From positions 124,001 to 188,000 of the forward strand of contig NZ_JAUKPO010000001.1 of assembly GCF_030503435.1 (NCBI RefSeq): DNA of 64,000 bases. Reading direction: 5' to 3'. Origin of the DNA: Rhodocytophaga aerolata (GTDB lineage Bacteria > Bacteroidota > Bacteroidia > Cytophagales > 172606-1). Below are positions 36,896 through 46,040 of this stretch, in pieces; position 1 is the first letter of the stretch; the number at the start of each line of letters is the position of its first letter. A program made the position numbers and the translations under genes. Under the pieces are notes generated by a model. The model was not told the DNA's origin. It ran no database searches and saw only the letters and a program-made list of their open reading frames with translations.

Positions 36896-38821
36896 TTATG
36901 CTTCCTTCACGGACAATAAGGCACCTGATTTTATTTCTTCTACGACCTGCGGATCAAGCAATGTGGAGGTGTCGCCTAAATTAGATACATCTCCTTCAGC
37001 AATTTTACGCAGGATACGCCGCATAATTTTACCCGAACGGGTTTTTGGCAATCCGCTGACAAACTGTATTTTATCTGGTTTGGCAATTGGCCCAATAATG
37101 CGGCTTACGGTCATTAAAATATCTTTCCGGGTAAGCTCTTCATCGTTTAAGTGGGGAGTGCAGATAACAAATGCATAGATTCCCTGTCCTTTTACCGCAT
37201 GCGGATACCCTACCACAGCCGATTCAATTACATCGGAATACATATTAATGGCATTTTCCACTTCTGCTGTGCCAATACGGTGACCAGAAACATTGAGTAC
37301 ATCGTCAACACGTCCGGTGATGCGGTAGTAGCCATCTTCATCTCTGAGGCAACCATCGCCAGTGAAGTACAAGTTTTCGTAGGTAGAAAAGTAATTCAGG
37401 CGGCAGCGTTCATGGTCGCCGTAGGTGGTACGCAACATGCCGGGCCATGGAAATTTAATGCACAGGTTTCCGCTTACGCCATTGCCTTGTACTTCTTTTC
37501 CGTTTTCGTCAACCAGTATGGGTTGTATACCAGGCAATGGTAATGTGGCATAACCTGGTTTGGTAGGCGTAATACCGGCAATCGGAGCAATCATAATGCC
37601 GCCGGTCTCTGTTTGCCACCATGTGTCTGTAATCGGGCATTGTTTTTTTCCAATATGTTCGTCGTACCAATGCCAGGCTTCTTCGTTAATAGGTTCTCCT
37701 ACAGAGCCTAGTTTAGTTAGTGAACTTAACTCTTTGCCTTTTAGGGGGTCAAGCCCAAAGCTCATTAGAGAACGGATAGCCGTAGGAGCTGTATAAAGAA
37801 TGTTTACTTTGTATTTATCCACAATGTCCCAGAATCTTCCGGCATCGGGCCAGGTAGGAATTCCCTCAAACATCAACGAAGTGGCTCCAGAAAGCAACGG
37901 GCCATACACAATATATGAATGGCCGGTAATCCAGCCGATATCTGCCGTACAAAAATGTACTTCACCAGGATTGTACTGAAACACATTCTGGAAGGTATAG
38001 GCCGAATACACCATATAGCCGCCACAGGTATGGACAACCCCTTTGGGTTTCCCCGTAGAACCGGAAGTATACAGGATAAACAGCATATCTTCGGCATCCA
38101 TTTCTTCTGCAGCACATTCAGTCATGCCCAGGGTTTCTACTTTTTTTATTTCATCTTCCCACCAAACATCACGGCCTTTGATCATTGAAACCGGCGTACG
38201 GCTTCGGGTGAGTACAATCACCCGTTTTACCGATGGACACTGTACCAATGCATCATCAATCACTGATTTAAGCTGAATTTCCTTGGTACCCCTGTATCCA
38301 CCATCACTCGTAATTACCATCGAGCATTGAGCATCCTGAATACGGTCGGCAATGGACTGGGCTGAAAAACCTCCGAACACTACCGAGTGGATGGCTCCGA
38401 TACGGGCGCAGGCAAGCACAGCAATAGCCAATTCGGGTACCATAGGCATGTAAATACAAATGCGGTCGCCTTTTTTGGCACCGTTGTTTTTCAGCACATT
38501 GGCAAACTGGCAAACTTTAGTATACAGCTCCCGGTAGGTAAACTTGCGGAAATGCTCTTCGGGGTCATTGGCTTCCCAGATCAGGGCTGTTTCATCGCCC
38601 CGCTCATTCAGGTGCCGGTCCAGGCAGTTTTCGGTAATATTCAACTTGCCGCCTTGAAACCATTTAATACTGGGCTCACGGAAATTCCACTCCAATACGT
38701 TATCCCATTTTTTGCGCCAGGTGAAGCTTTCTGCCTGGTCAGCCCAGAAGGCTTCCGGTTGCGCTACACTTTTCTGGTAGGCAGCCTGATACTCTTCCAA
38801 TGAATTAATCTTCTGTATCAT
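36896..38821 (-). CDS. acs: Acetate--CoA ligase (acetyl-CoA synthetase)
   Basis: The 641-residue enzyme joins acetate and CoA through acetyl-AMP. The P-loop-like AMP motif is FILYTSGSTGKPKGVVHTCG, with ITDTWWQTETGG at the adenine/acetate site, YFTGDGCLRDEDGYYRITGR at the hinge, and RSGKIMRRILR near the C-terminus containing the catalytic lysine usually controlled by acetylation. N-terminal 'WFQGGKLNITENCLDRHL' and 'VVFGGFSAQSIADRI' are typical of Acs. Length is normal (about 640-650). It would feed acetate into central metabolism. It is transcribed alone. Confidence 0.97.
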   Translation of the reverse strand: MIQKINSLEEYQAAYQKSVAQPEAFWADQAESFTWRKKWDNVLEWNFREPSIKWFQGGKLNITENCLDRHLNERGDETALIWEANDPEEHFRKFTYRELYTKVCQFANVLKNNGAKKGDRICIYMPMVPELAIAVLACARIGAIHSVVFGGFSAQSIADRIQDAQCSMVITSDGGYRGTKEIQLKSVIDDALVQCPSVKRVIVLTRSRTPVSMIKGRDVWWEDEIKKVETLGMTECAAEEMDAEDMLFILYTSGSTGKPKGVVHTCGGYMVYSAYTFQNVFQYNPGEVHFCTADIGWITGHSYIVYGPLLSGATSLMFEGIPTWPDAGRFWDIVDKYKVNILYTAPTAIRSLMSFGLDPLKGKELSSLTKLGSVGEPINEEAWHWYDEHIGKKQCPITDTWWQTETGGIMIAPIAGITPTKPGYATLPLPGIQPILVDENGKEVQGNGVSGNLCIKFPWPGMLRTTYGDHERCRLNYFSTYENLYFTGDGCLRDEDGYYRITGRVDDVLNVSGHRIGTAEVENAINMYSDVIESAVVGYPHAVKGQGIYAFVICTPHLNDEELTRKDILMTVSRIIGPIAKPDKIQFVSGLPKTRSGKIMRRILRKIAEGDVSNLGDTSTLLDPQVVEEIKSGALLSVKEA

Positions 38822-39149
38822 GATTAGTCAATAATAAGTTCAATAGGGGTATATGCAGATTTAATTGTAAAAAATGTATAGTAATTGCGTGCACAAGTTA
38901 AAAAATAAATGGCTAATAGGCTAAATTTTGATGCTTCGTCTTTGATCTCTACGAATGTACTTATAACAAGACTATTTCCGTTCAAAGGCCAATTTTATGT
39001 CTATTATCCACTTTTCTACTTAATTCAATTTCCTCTGTATAAAATGTAGCTACTTTAATGCATTAATACACTTGAAACATGGCTCTTAACTAAGGCCATG
39101 TTTCAAGTAACGATTGTGAAGGTTGGTTGTGGATGTTGGCCGACCTTCT
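38822..39149. other. 328-base gap with two hairpins downstream of the TPR gene
   Basis: The left part is the A+T-rich upstream region of acs, without a clear promoter. The right part holds two stems. One is perfect: CTTGAAACATGGC (39071-39083) with GCCATGTTTCAAG (39095-39107), loop 11. The other pairs GAAGGTTGG (39118-39126) with CCGACCTTC (39140-39148) with one G-U pair; it abuts the TPR gene stop and probably helps end that transcript. Confidence 0.6.
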
Positions 39150-39968
39150 TTAATTATTGATCTTCAATTCTTTTTCAATATCAGCTAAATAAATTTTGTC
39201 CATAATATGCGTATATAAATCTAAGCACTTGTACCCCTTCAAATAATAGCTCTTAGCCTTTTCCATATTTTCTTTATATTCTTTACTCTTCTTTTGCTTT
39301 TTATAGATTAATCCCAAATAATAGTAGGGTTCAGCCAAATAATCATTAATTTCTATGGATTTTTTCAAACAATCTATTCCGCCATTCAGATCGCCAATCT
39401 CCATTTTTAAGACACCTAAATGCAAATAATCATAAGGCATCGGAGAATAATCTTTTTGAGTTAGCTGATTTTGAATTATTTCGTTGGCTCTATGTTTATC
39501 ACCGATCGCCTTGTAGCATAAGGCTTTTGCAACATTTAAATGGTAATCGCCATTGGCTGAGTATCCTATATCATAGCTTATAATTGAATCTAATCTTTCA
39601 AAATCAAGTATTGCGCCTCTATAATCCCTTAAGAATTGGTATCTACACCAACCTCTATATCCTAAATGCCCCTTTGGATTTAATTCTACAGCTTTGTCAA
39701 TTAGTTTCTTCCAAGTAATAAAATCACCTCGCTTTAAATAGGGAACTGCTTTTTCAAAATAGGCATAATCCAAACTTGGACAAAGTTCAATCGCTTTATC
39801 AAATTGTAGTTGTGACCTCTTTGTTCCTTGACTAGCCTCAGCTTCTGTAGCCAGTATGCAAGCTTTATAACAGGACTCATCGTTATTCATCTTATACACA
39901 TTGCAATTAGGCTGGCAATAGGCATGAGCAGGAACAAATAAAATAAGGAAGTAAAAAAACTTTTTCAT
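39150..39968 (-). CDS. Exported TPR-repeat protein of unknown function
   Basis: The 272-residue protein begins with a short signal peptide (KKFFYFLILFVPAHAYC) and then tetratricopeptide-type helical repeats over about residues 50-260: 'AIELCPSLDYAYFEKAVPYL', 'AVELNPKGHLGYRGWCRY', 'NGGIDCLKKSIEIND' and 'AEPYYYLGLIYKKQKKSKEY' fit the TPR pattern (W/Y-G-Y-A-P positions partly kept). TPRs mediate protein contacts; no enzyme motif is present. Its ATG overlaps the stop of the upstream lipoprotein gene in an ATGA, so the two are translationally coupled. Base composition is noticeably richer in A+T than the flanking genes (16 G/C in the 60 bases at 39301-39360), which suggests later acquisition. Function unknown. 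Confidence 0.78.
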   Translation of the reverse strand: MKKFFYFLILFVPAHAYCQPNCNVYKMNNDESCYKACILATEAEASQGTKRSQLQFDKAIELCPSLDYAYFEKAVPYLKRGDFITWKKLIDKAVELNPKGHLGYRGWCRYQFLRDYRGAILDFERLDSIISYDIGYSANGDYHLNVAKALCYKAIGDKHRANEIIQNQLTQKDYSPMPYDYLHLGVLKMEIGDLNGGIDCLKKSIEINDYLAEPYYYLGLIYKKQKKSKEYKENMEKAKSYYLKGYKCLDLYTHIMDKIYLADIEKELKINN

Positions 39969-40474
39969 GGCATAATCTCCACTAGCTTTCCTTTTTCAAT
40001 TTTAAAAGTCAGATATTGATAATAATCGTATGTCTTTCCTTGGTATTGGCCAACAATCCAACCGTCCAATTGTTTGGTAAGCTTTACGAGTTGACTTGTT
40101 AAGTACTCATTAAATACTTTTGCCTGGTAATCTTTGTCCATTCCTTGAAGCCTATACCTTCCTGTTTGACCTTTGCAATTGACAATAAACCTAATTGTCA
40201 GAAATCCAGATTCTACTTCATGCTCTTTTACTTTTAGTTTATTTATAAAATGTTCAACTATTCTTGCCTTTTCTCCATTATATTGAAGCCCTTTAGCAAA
40301 GTTGTAATATTGCCATACATTATTCTGGTCACACAGCGTAAAATTCGGGTCATCAATTTTTGGATCAAAATGAATGTCGCCAACTTGTAATGGATAATCG
40401 GTTTTATTGGCAACTTCCTGTCCGCAAGAATATAGGGCTACCAAGAAGAAGGAAATTAACATTATGTATCTCAT
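39965..40474 (-). CDS. Small exported lipoprotein with TonB-C-like segment, unknown function
   Basis: The 169-residue protein starts with a lipoprotein signal (LISFFLVALYSC, lipobox Cys at about residue 17). The C-terminal half (about 90-169) reads 'GFLTIRFIVNCKGQTGRYRL' then 'YLTSQLVKLTKQLDGWIVGQ', resembling the two-strand and helix pattern of TonB C-terminal-like domains often attached to Bacteroidota lipoproteins ('xVxFxVxxxGxI'). No close family can be named. It shares an ATGA overlap with the TPR gene. A+T content is high, like its partner. The two may form an envelope complex, but this rests on coupling alone. Confidence 0.68.
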   Translation of the reverse strand: MRYIMLISFFLVALYSCGQEVANKTDYPLQVGDIHFDPKIDDPNFTLCDQNNVWQYYNFAKGLQYNGEKARIVEHFINKLKVKEHEVESGFLTIRFIVNCKGQTGRYRLQGMDKDYQAKVFNEYLTSQLVKLTKQLDGWIVGQYQGKTYDYYQYLTFKIEKGKLVEIMP

Positions 40475-40532
40475 GGGTCTACTTTATCTGAAAAAAGTTG
40501 ACAACAATCGGAAACACAGCTCAACTTGATTA

Positions 40533-41957
40533 TCACTCTGTAATATTTACCCCACGTGTATCTTTAATGTACAAAGACCCAATAATGAAAGTGATTAGTG
40601 CTACACCAATTGGGTAAGCCAGGCCTGCATAAATATTTCCTGTTTCGGCTACTACATAGGTAGCAATAAAAGGAACCAACCCACCGAAAACACCATTTCC
40701 TACATGGTAGGGCAACGACATAGACGTATAGCGGATACGCGTTGGAAATAACTCTACCAGGTACGCAGCAATAGGTCCATACACCATGGTCACAAAAATC
40801 ACTTGAATAAACACTAGCAAGGTTAGCATAAATACATTCGGATTAACAGCTTGCATGACGGCGGGTATTACACTGCCATTAGCCCCAATAGTAGCCGACG
40901 AAACTTCTTTAATGGGACCGGCAAAATGGTGCATAGCCTGGTAGATAGGAATGTAGGAAATAGCGGCTATGAGGCAGCCAGCCATCATAATTTTTTTACG
41001 TCCGATGCGGTCAGAAAGGCTGCCAAATACAACAAAAAATGGCGTTGAAAATATCAAGGCTACACCTATAATCATGTAGCAGGTCATATAGTCAATCATT
41101 AGTACCTTCTCCATAAAGCTGAGTGCATAAAACTGCCCAGTGTACCACACAACCCCTTGGCCGGCTGTGGCCCCAAAAAGCGCAAGCAGTACCATTTTTA
41201 GATTTTCTTTGTTGGCAAAGCTTTCTTTCAATGGATTTTTGGAGGTTTTGCCTTCTGCTTTCATCTTCATGAACAATGGCGATTCGTGCAAACGTGCCCG
41301 GATAATGTAGGAGCCTACCACTAGTACTAAAGAGAGCAGGAATGGCAAGCGCCAGCCCCATTCTTTAAACGCCTCATCTCCTAGGCCAAGTCTGGTAATT
41401 AAAATAACCCCAATCGAAATGAATAAGCCCAACGTAGCAGTCGTTTGAATAAAACTGGTATAATACCCCCGTTTTGCATCCGGAGAATATTCCGCCACAT
41501 AAGTAGCAGCTCCACCATATTCACCACCCAGAGCCAGACCTTGTAGCAGGCGCAACAGCACCAATATAATAGGAGCCAGCACACCAATGGTTTCATACCC
41601 GGGTAATATACCGATGGTAAACGTTGCTCCCCCCATCAGAAACATAGTTATTAGGAAAGTATGTTTCCGGCCAATCAGATCGCCGAGCCTACCGAAAACC
41701 AGGGCACCAAAAGGCCTGACAATAAAGCCTGTAGCAAAGGTAGCCAACGTAGAAAGATAGGCTACCAGATCGTTGCCCTGGGGATAGAATTTAGCAGCAA
41801 TAAAGGAAGCCAGACTTCCAAAAATATAAAAGTCGTACCACTCAATAACTGTTCCGGCAGACGATGCCAGAATTACCTGCCATATACTATTACTGTCTGC
41901 TTTTTTAGAAATGCCATGGGGCGGTATGGTTGCGGTTCCTGTGGATTGTTTAGCCAT
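40533..41957 (-). CDS. MFS transporter, metabolite:H+ symporter (MHS) family
   Basis: The 474-residue protein has about twelve membrane helices and the MHS signature at the N-terminus, ASSAGTVIEWYDFYIFGSLA, then FIVRPFGALVFGRLGDLIGR (MFS loop 2-3 motif GxLxDxxGRK). 'LRLLQGLALGGEYGGAATYV' and a second 'GSLSDRIGRKKIMMAGCLIA' mark the two halves. Relatives (ShiA, KgtP, ProP) import shikimate, 2-oxoglutarate, citrate or proline/betaine with protons. 'EYGGAA' is common to several subtypes, so the substrate is open; an organic acid is likely. It is monocistronic and lies 58 bases upstream of the A+T-rich gene pair, on the same strand. Confidence 0.92.
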   Translation of the reverse strand: MAKQSTGTATIPPHGISKKADSNSIWQVILASSAGTVIEWYDFYIFGSLASFIAAKFYPQGNDLVAYLSTLATFATGFIVRPFGALVFGRLGDLIGRKHTFLITMFLMGGATFTIGILPGYETIGVLAPIILVLLRLLQGLALGGEYGGAATYVAEYSPDAKRGYYTSFIQTTATLGLFISIGVILITRLGLGDEAFKEWGWRLPFLLSLVLVVGSYIIRARLHESPLFMKMKAEGKTSKNPLKESFANKENLKMVLLALFGATAGQGVVWYTGQFYALSFMEKVLMIDYMTCYMIIGVALIFSTPFFVVFGSLSDRIGRKKIMMAGCLIAAISYIPIYQAMHHFAGPIKEVSSATIGANGSVIPAVMQAVNPNVFMLTLLVFIQVIFVTMVYGPIAAYLVELFPTRIRYTSMSLPYHVGNGVFGGLVPFIATYVVAETGNIYAGLAYPIGVALITFIIGSLYIKDTRGVNITE

Positions 41958-42146
41958 TCTGGGGGTTGGGTTAAAAAGTGAATAAATTATCTGAAAATTT
42001 TAATTAATGCCAAACTTTATTGGATTTTTTTATGAAAGAAGGCATCAATAGACAGAGGAAAAAAGATTTCCGGTACTTCAGACTCTTAGTAAAACTAGTA
42101 AGTATCTCAGAGAGATATAGGTTAGCTTCTTACAGATGAGGGGTGG

Positions 42147-42674
42147 TTAAAATACTTGGGCAAACAGGAATGTATCAATGGTTTTTATGGCTTTTGCTAA
42201 CCTTTCTTTATAGTTTCCGGAAATAATTTCAAAAGGCACGTTCCAGTTAACTAATTCGTTGTGAAAAAAAGTATGCATTTCGGCCCGGTTGTCTGGCCGG
42301 TCGCGGATACCATCGGGTTCCCAGGGCAGGTCTATATCGGTTAGTAAATACAAATCAGCCAGGTGGTGAGGAATCTGTTCAAGCAGCCATGGGGGGCAAG
42401 TGCCGTTGTATGCCTGGCTATATACTTTGGTTTCCAGTAAGTCCGTATCGCAAATGAGGAGCCTGTTGGCTTTTTCTAGTGTTTTTTGTTCCAGTTTCAA
42501 TTGACCCAGGGCTATAGGAATTACATCCTCCAGCGTAAGGTCTCTTTTTTTTTCCTCCTGATAGATACGGGAATACTCCGGGACCCATACAGTATGATAA
42601 TGGTCAGCCAGTTGCTGCGCCAGGGTAGTTTTACCAGTAGATTCCGAACCAAACAATACCACTTTCCTGATCAT
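42147..42674 (-). CDS. NadR-like nucleoside kinase (AAA/P-loop), nicotinamide riboside kinase candidate
   Basis: The 175-residue protein is a stand-alone kinase domain like the C-terminal half of NadR. It has Walker A in VLFGSESTGKTTLAQQLADH (about residues 6-25), 'VWVPEYSRIYQEEKKRDLTL' as in NadR, the Walker-B/DTD motif LLICDTDLLETKVYSQ near 92-107, and 'DIDLPWEPDGIRDRPDNR' near 131-148, which matches NadR's substrate loop. It should phosphorylate nicotinamide riboside to NMN in the cytoplasm. It follows the pnuC gene by 78 bases on the same strand, giving import and trapping in one unit. The NadR adenylyltransferase half is absent. Thiamine kinase activity is a less likely alternative, since some PnuC homologues carry thiamine. 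Confidence 0.85.
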   Translation of the reverse strand: MIRKVVLFGSESTGKTTLAQQLADHYHTVWVPEYSRIYQEEKKRDLTLEDVIPIALGQLKLEQKTLEKANRLLICDTDLLETKVYSQAYNGTCPPWLLEQIPHHLADLYLLTDIDLPWEPDGIRDRPDNRAEMHTFFHNELVNWNVPFEIISGNYKERLAKAIKTIDTFLFAQVF

Positions 42675-42752
42675 AGATTATCGGTTACGAGTACTCATGC
42701 AGCTTTTTTTGTAAGGAAAACAGGGGACTTGGGCTTGCACACCTCCATTGAT

Positions 42753-43358
42753 TTATATTTTTACGCCTTCTCTACTTTGCAGCATACTCCGCCTCCACAA
42801 AATATATCCCATGGTAGCCAAAACCAGATACGCGATATAGAGTAAGGAAGTGAGGTGAAGACCGCGGAAGAAAAATAAAGGTATATAAATAATATCCACC
42901 ATAATCCAGAGAATCCAGCTTTCAAGCTTCTTTTTGGCTTGTAAGTATACAGCTACCAGGCTGAAGGCGGTATTAAACGAATCCCAGAAAGGTTGTGCCG
43001 CATCGGTAAAGGTAGAGAAATAATAATAAGCGGCTCCCGTAGCCAATACTCCTACTGGAAGCAAAACACCTAGTTGCTGCCGGCTGGCATTTGTTACTTT
43101 CAGTTCTGTCTGGTTTTCTCCGCCATACAACCATTGGTACCATCCATAAGCATTCAGAAATACATATACCACCTGCAACCACATATCTGCATAAAACCGG
43201 GCGTTATACATAATAAATATGTACAAAAAGCAGCTAATAATTCCCAGTGGCCATCCCCAGATATTTTCTTTGGCATTTAAGTATACACAGATGAATCCGG
43301 TAATGACACCGGCTATCTCCAGCCAGTTCTGTCCGATATAGTGAATAATTTCTTCCAA
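42753..43358 (-). CDS. pnuC: PnuC-family nicotinamide riboside transporter
   Basis: The 201-residue protein has about seven membrane helices. PnuC motifs are NWLEIAGVITGFICVYLNAK at the N-terminus, NIWGWPLGIISCFLYIFIMY, FYADMWLQVVYVFLNAYGWY, and ESWILWIMVDIIYIPLFFFR near the C-terminus (the conserved W...W-xxxD...Y positions). PnuC lets nicotinamide riboside diffuse in, with trapping by a kinase; the NadR-like kinase gene follows. No TPP riboswitch core (CTGAGA ... ACCTGATC) is visible in the 150 bases upstream, which argues against the thiamine-carrying subtype. Divergent from the Crp/Fnr regulator. Confidence 0.92.
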   Translation of the reverse strand: MEEIIHYIGQNWLEIAGVITGFICVYLNAKENIWGWPLGIISCFLYIFIMYNARFYADMWLQVVYVFLNAYGWYQWLYGGENQTELKVTNASRQQLGVLLPVGVLATGAAYYYFSTFTDAAQPFWDSFNTAFSLVAVYLQAKKKLESWILWIMVDIIYIPLFFFRGLHLTSLLYIAYLVLATMGYILWRRSMLQSREGVKI

Positions 43359-43555
43359 TTGATTGTAGAAAAGGCTTTGAAAAATTAACTTATATGTGAG
43401 TAGTAGTTAGTATCCGTAAAGACTGTAAATTCCTAAGTTCTCCCAACTCTCTGCCTGCCGATCAAGGTTAGTAACCAGTTTTATTAATTTGGCTACAGAA
43501 CACTACTTAACAGATGCTAACCCTGCAAGTTAAGGGCTTATTCTCATATACAGAC

Positions 43556-44140
43556 ATGCTTATACAGCTTAAACAATTTATTTGTGGGTTAGTACAGCCA
43601 ACGGAGGAAGAATGGGAGGCTTTAGCATGCAAACTACGGCCAGTTACGCTGAAGAAGAAAGAACACTTTCTTCGGGAAGGAGAAGTATGTACCAAATATG
43701 GATTCATTATGAAAGGCTGTGTCCGGCTGTATTTTCTGGTAGATGGAGAAGAGATATGTAAGGACCTGTTGTTTGAGAAAACCTTCACCGGTTCCCTTGC
43801 CAGTTTTACTTTACAGAAACCTGCCCAATTCAATGTAGCCGCCATAGAAGAAACCTCCCTGCTAGTGATTTACCGCAGTGATTTGCTGGAATTATTTGAG
43901 AAGTATACCTGCTGGCAAAAATTTGGCAGGCTGATGGCTGAAGGCTTGGCCATCCGGAAGGAGATGCGGGAAATATCTTTTCTAAAAGATTCGCCGGAAG
44001 AACGGTACCGCAAACTACTGGCTGAGCAACCGATGGTACTTCAGCGGGTACCCCTGCATTATGTAGCCTCCTATCTGGGTATGAAACCCGAAACCCTTAG
44101 CCGGATACGCAACAGAATTTCCCGCCCCGCTATTTCTTGA
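43556..44140 (+). CDS. Crp/Fnr-family transcriptional regulator
   Basis: The 194-residue protein (start at ATG 43556; an in-frame ATG at 43514 would add 14 residues) has a cyclic-nucleotide-binding-like beta-barrel (about 25-130: LKKKEHFLREGEVCTKYGFI, 'VRLYFLVDGEEICKDLLFE') and a C-terminal Crp-type helix-turn-helix (about 150-190: RVPLHYVASYLGMKPETLSR, IRNRI). It lacks the Arg/Ser cAMP-binding set of true Crp, so the effector is unknown. Such proteins often control the next gene; the cupin gene starts 53 bases downstream on the same strand. Cysteines are few and not in an Fnr cluster pattern. Confidence 0.9.
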   Translation: MLIQLKQFICGLVQPTEEEWEALACKLRPVTLKKKEHFLREGEVCTKYGFIMKGCVRLYFLVDGEEICKDLLFEKTFTGSLASFTLQKPAQFNVAAIEETSLLVIYRSDLLELFEKYTCWQKFGRLMAEGLAIRKEMREISFLKDSPEERYRKLLAEQPMVLQRVPLHYVASYLGMKPETLSRIRNRISRPAIS

Positions 44141-44193
44141 TTTTGGTCAAGGGTTAGAAGTATACATAGCTTTTACTTTGTATAAAAAAAGTC

Positions 44194-44706
44194 ATGCAAG
44201 CAACTCTGACACAAGAAGTACTACATAATCCACATACTGGCGATAAATTGATCTTTCTACAAGATGCCGCCAGCACTGGTGGAACATTTCTGGAGGTGGA
44301 AGCTATTTATCAGCCGTCCAAGGAATTTGCGCCAGAACATTTTCATCCTTTCCAACAAGAGGAGTTTACCGTATTGTCAGGGAAATTGATGACCAACATT
44401 AATGGCACTATCCGGGAATATACAGCCGGCGAAAGTTTTACCATTCCTGCCGGAACACCACACGGTATGTACAATGCCGGCACGGAAGAAGCACGGTTCC
44501 GGTGGAAAATATCCCCTGCCTTTGGCACCGAATTATTCTTTAAAAAAGTGTATCAGGCAGCCAATCAGCCGAAACAGCCAGGGTTAGCCGATATGTTATG
44601 GATAATAAAAGATTTTCAAAAAGAAATAGTTTTTACTAAAATTCCTCCCCGTCTGCAACCGTTTATTTTCAGGTTTATTTTACCTTTATTGAGGAAAAGA
44701 AGGTAA
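44194..44706 (+). CDS. Cupin-domain protein
   Basis: The 170-residue protein has the two cupin motifs. Motif 1 is FAPEHFHPFQQEEFTVLSGK (G-x5-H-x-H-x3-4-E pattern, metal-binding His-His-Glu) at about residues 45-65. Motif 2 is AGESFTIPAGTPHGMYNAGT (the fourth His in PHGMYN) at about 80-100. A C-terminal basic helix follows. It is likely a small metal-dependent oxygenase, isomerase or sugar-binding protein; the sequence does not say which. It is preceded by a Crp/Fnr gene with 53 bases between and followed by a NUDIX gene 26 bases on. An upstream 'TTTTACTTTGTATA' stretch is promoter-like but lacks the full consensus. Confidence 0.88.
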   Translation: MQATLTQEVLHNPHTGDKLIFLQDAASTGGTFLEVEAIYQPSKEFAPEHFHPFQQEEFTVLSGKLMTNINGTIREYTAGESFTIPAGTPHGMYNAGTEEARFRWKISPAFGTELFFKKVYQAANQPKQPGLADMLWIIKDFQKEIVFTKIPPRLQPFIFRFILPLLRKRR

Positions 44707-44732
44707 GCATATCCTTTTTTCAAATACATTTT

Positions 44733-45293
44733 ATGCCTGAATACCTGGAAGTTTTTGATGAATATAACCAATCGTTGCAGCGTACCAAACTACGCCGCCT
44801 GGTACATGAAGAAGGCAACTGGCACCGCACAGCCCAGGTGTATGTATTGAATGATCAAAATAAATTGCTTTGCAACTTGCGTAGTCCGCTGAAAGATGTA
44901 TTTCCACTCCTATGGGATGTAAGCATTGGGGGACATCTGGAACCTGGAGAAACGTATGCGGCCTGTGCACACAGGGAACTGGCTGAAGAACTAGGTATTT
45001 TAGTAGAGCCATCTGCTATACATTTCGTAACTCAGATAAAAATCGATGGCAAAGATGAAATAGCTCAACTCATAGACCGGGAACATGCAGGTATATTTGT
45101 GTATAAAACCACACTTCCTGCCCAGGCCTTCCACTATCAACAAGAAGAAATTGTAGAGCTAAGGTATTTTCCGCTGCCAGTAGTCAAGCAAAACCTGCTA
45201 TCTGCTATTCCAGAAATCTCATTTATTCCTTTGCAAAAGCAATTTCTGGAGACTATTCGGATGGTTGAAAAATATCTGGGAATAGAAGAATAA
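44733..45293 (+). CDS. NUDIX hydrolase (IPP-isomerase/YfcD-like)
   Basis: The 186-residue protein has an intact NUDIX box, GHLEPGETYAACAHRELAEE followed by LGI, at about residues 70-92. Its N-terminal 'EYLEVFDEYNQSLQRTKLRR' and 'VHEEGNWHRTAQVYVLND' match YfcD-type NUDIX proteins related to isopentenyl diphosphate isomerase. It should cleave a nucleoside diphosphate derivative or act on a small diphosphate in the cytoplasm. It lies 26 bases after the cupin gene and may be cotranscribed. Substrate unknown. Confidence 0.92.
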   Translation: MPEYLEVFDEYNQSLQRTKLRRLVHEEGNWHRTAQVYVLNDQNKLLCNLRSPLKDVFPLLWDVSIGGHLEPGETYAACAHRELAEELGILVEPSAIHFVTQIKIDGKDEIAQLIDREHAGIFVYKTTLPAQAFHYQQEEIVELRYFPLPVVKQNLLSAIPEISFIPLQKQFLETIRMVEKYLGIEE

Positions 45294-45371
45294 ATCTATC
45301 TTCTGATACAAAAGAAAACCAACAAATCGACTACGCAAAAGTATTATTCCATAGCCTACTTGTTCACTCAT

Positions 45372-45803
45372 TTATTCTTCCTCATTATATGCCACATCCC
45401 AGGTATGATCTGCCAGAAGAGTTACTTTGGCTATAAAACGGCTGAAGCTAACCGACCGTCCCCATTCATGCGGAGCCACCATAGAAAGCAGGTCCGAGCC
45501 ATCTTTGCGTTCGTATAAATAATACGTGTGCCCAATCAAGGGTTCAAAACCCATATCCGCTGAGTAGATTCTTTCCGATACTTCTACCCTTCTTTTTAGT
45601 TCATTTGCCTGCTCTGCTAATACTTGCATTTGCTTGTAGAGCTGGCTCATTTGCCTTTCGGTTTGCTGGCGCATGGCTACCACAGCCCGGCCTTTAATCT
45701 TGCCTTTATCTTCCGGCTTAATTACAGCACTTCCCACCGTATGGGCATACGGAAGCAAACCTGGATTTTCGGCTACTTTATCTTTATCTATTGGATTCTC
45801 CAT
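45372..45803 (-). CDS. DUF2452 protein
   Basis: The 143-residue protein (start at 45801-45803, MENPIDKDKV) is a DUF2452 member: NPIDKDKVAENPGLLPYAHT, 'GSAVIKPEDKGKIKGRAVVA', 'MQVLAEQANELKRRVEVSER' (coiled coil), and 'DMGFEPLIGHTYYLYERKDG' with SMVAPHEWGR are the conserved blocks. In-frame ATGs at 45824 and 45854 could extend it; the family usually begins close to NPID. Function of the family is unknown; it has no membrane or export signal. It converges with the NUDIX gene across 78 bases. Confidence 0.9.
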   Translation of the reverse strand: MENPIDKDKVAENPGLLPYAHTVGSAVIKPEDKGKIKGRAVVAMRQQTERQMSQLYKQMQVLAEQANELKRRVEVSERIYSADMGFEPLIGHTYYLYERKDGSDLLSMVAPHEWGRSVSFSRFIAKVTLLADHTWDVAYNEEE

Positions 45804-46040
45804 ACAATTCATTTTGTCATTCATTTTAACAGCAATCCTATAAGAATGTTCCAACCAACGAAAACTTTATATAACGTATAGGGTTTATACAAACTCAACC
45901 AATATAGCCCATCATCGTATGGCTTACTAACAGGGCTTTGTGGTCTCTACGGTGTAATAAGTATTTTAGACCGAATGTTTAGTTGAAAACTACAAGCCAT
46001 AAATTATTTATTATATTTCCTTTTTTTAACCCGTATTGTG

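Noticed and set aside
43359-43513. TPP riboswitch upstream of pnuC
   Set aside because: The minus strand lacks the conserved CTGAGA and ACCTGATC core elements.
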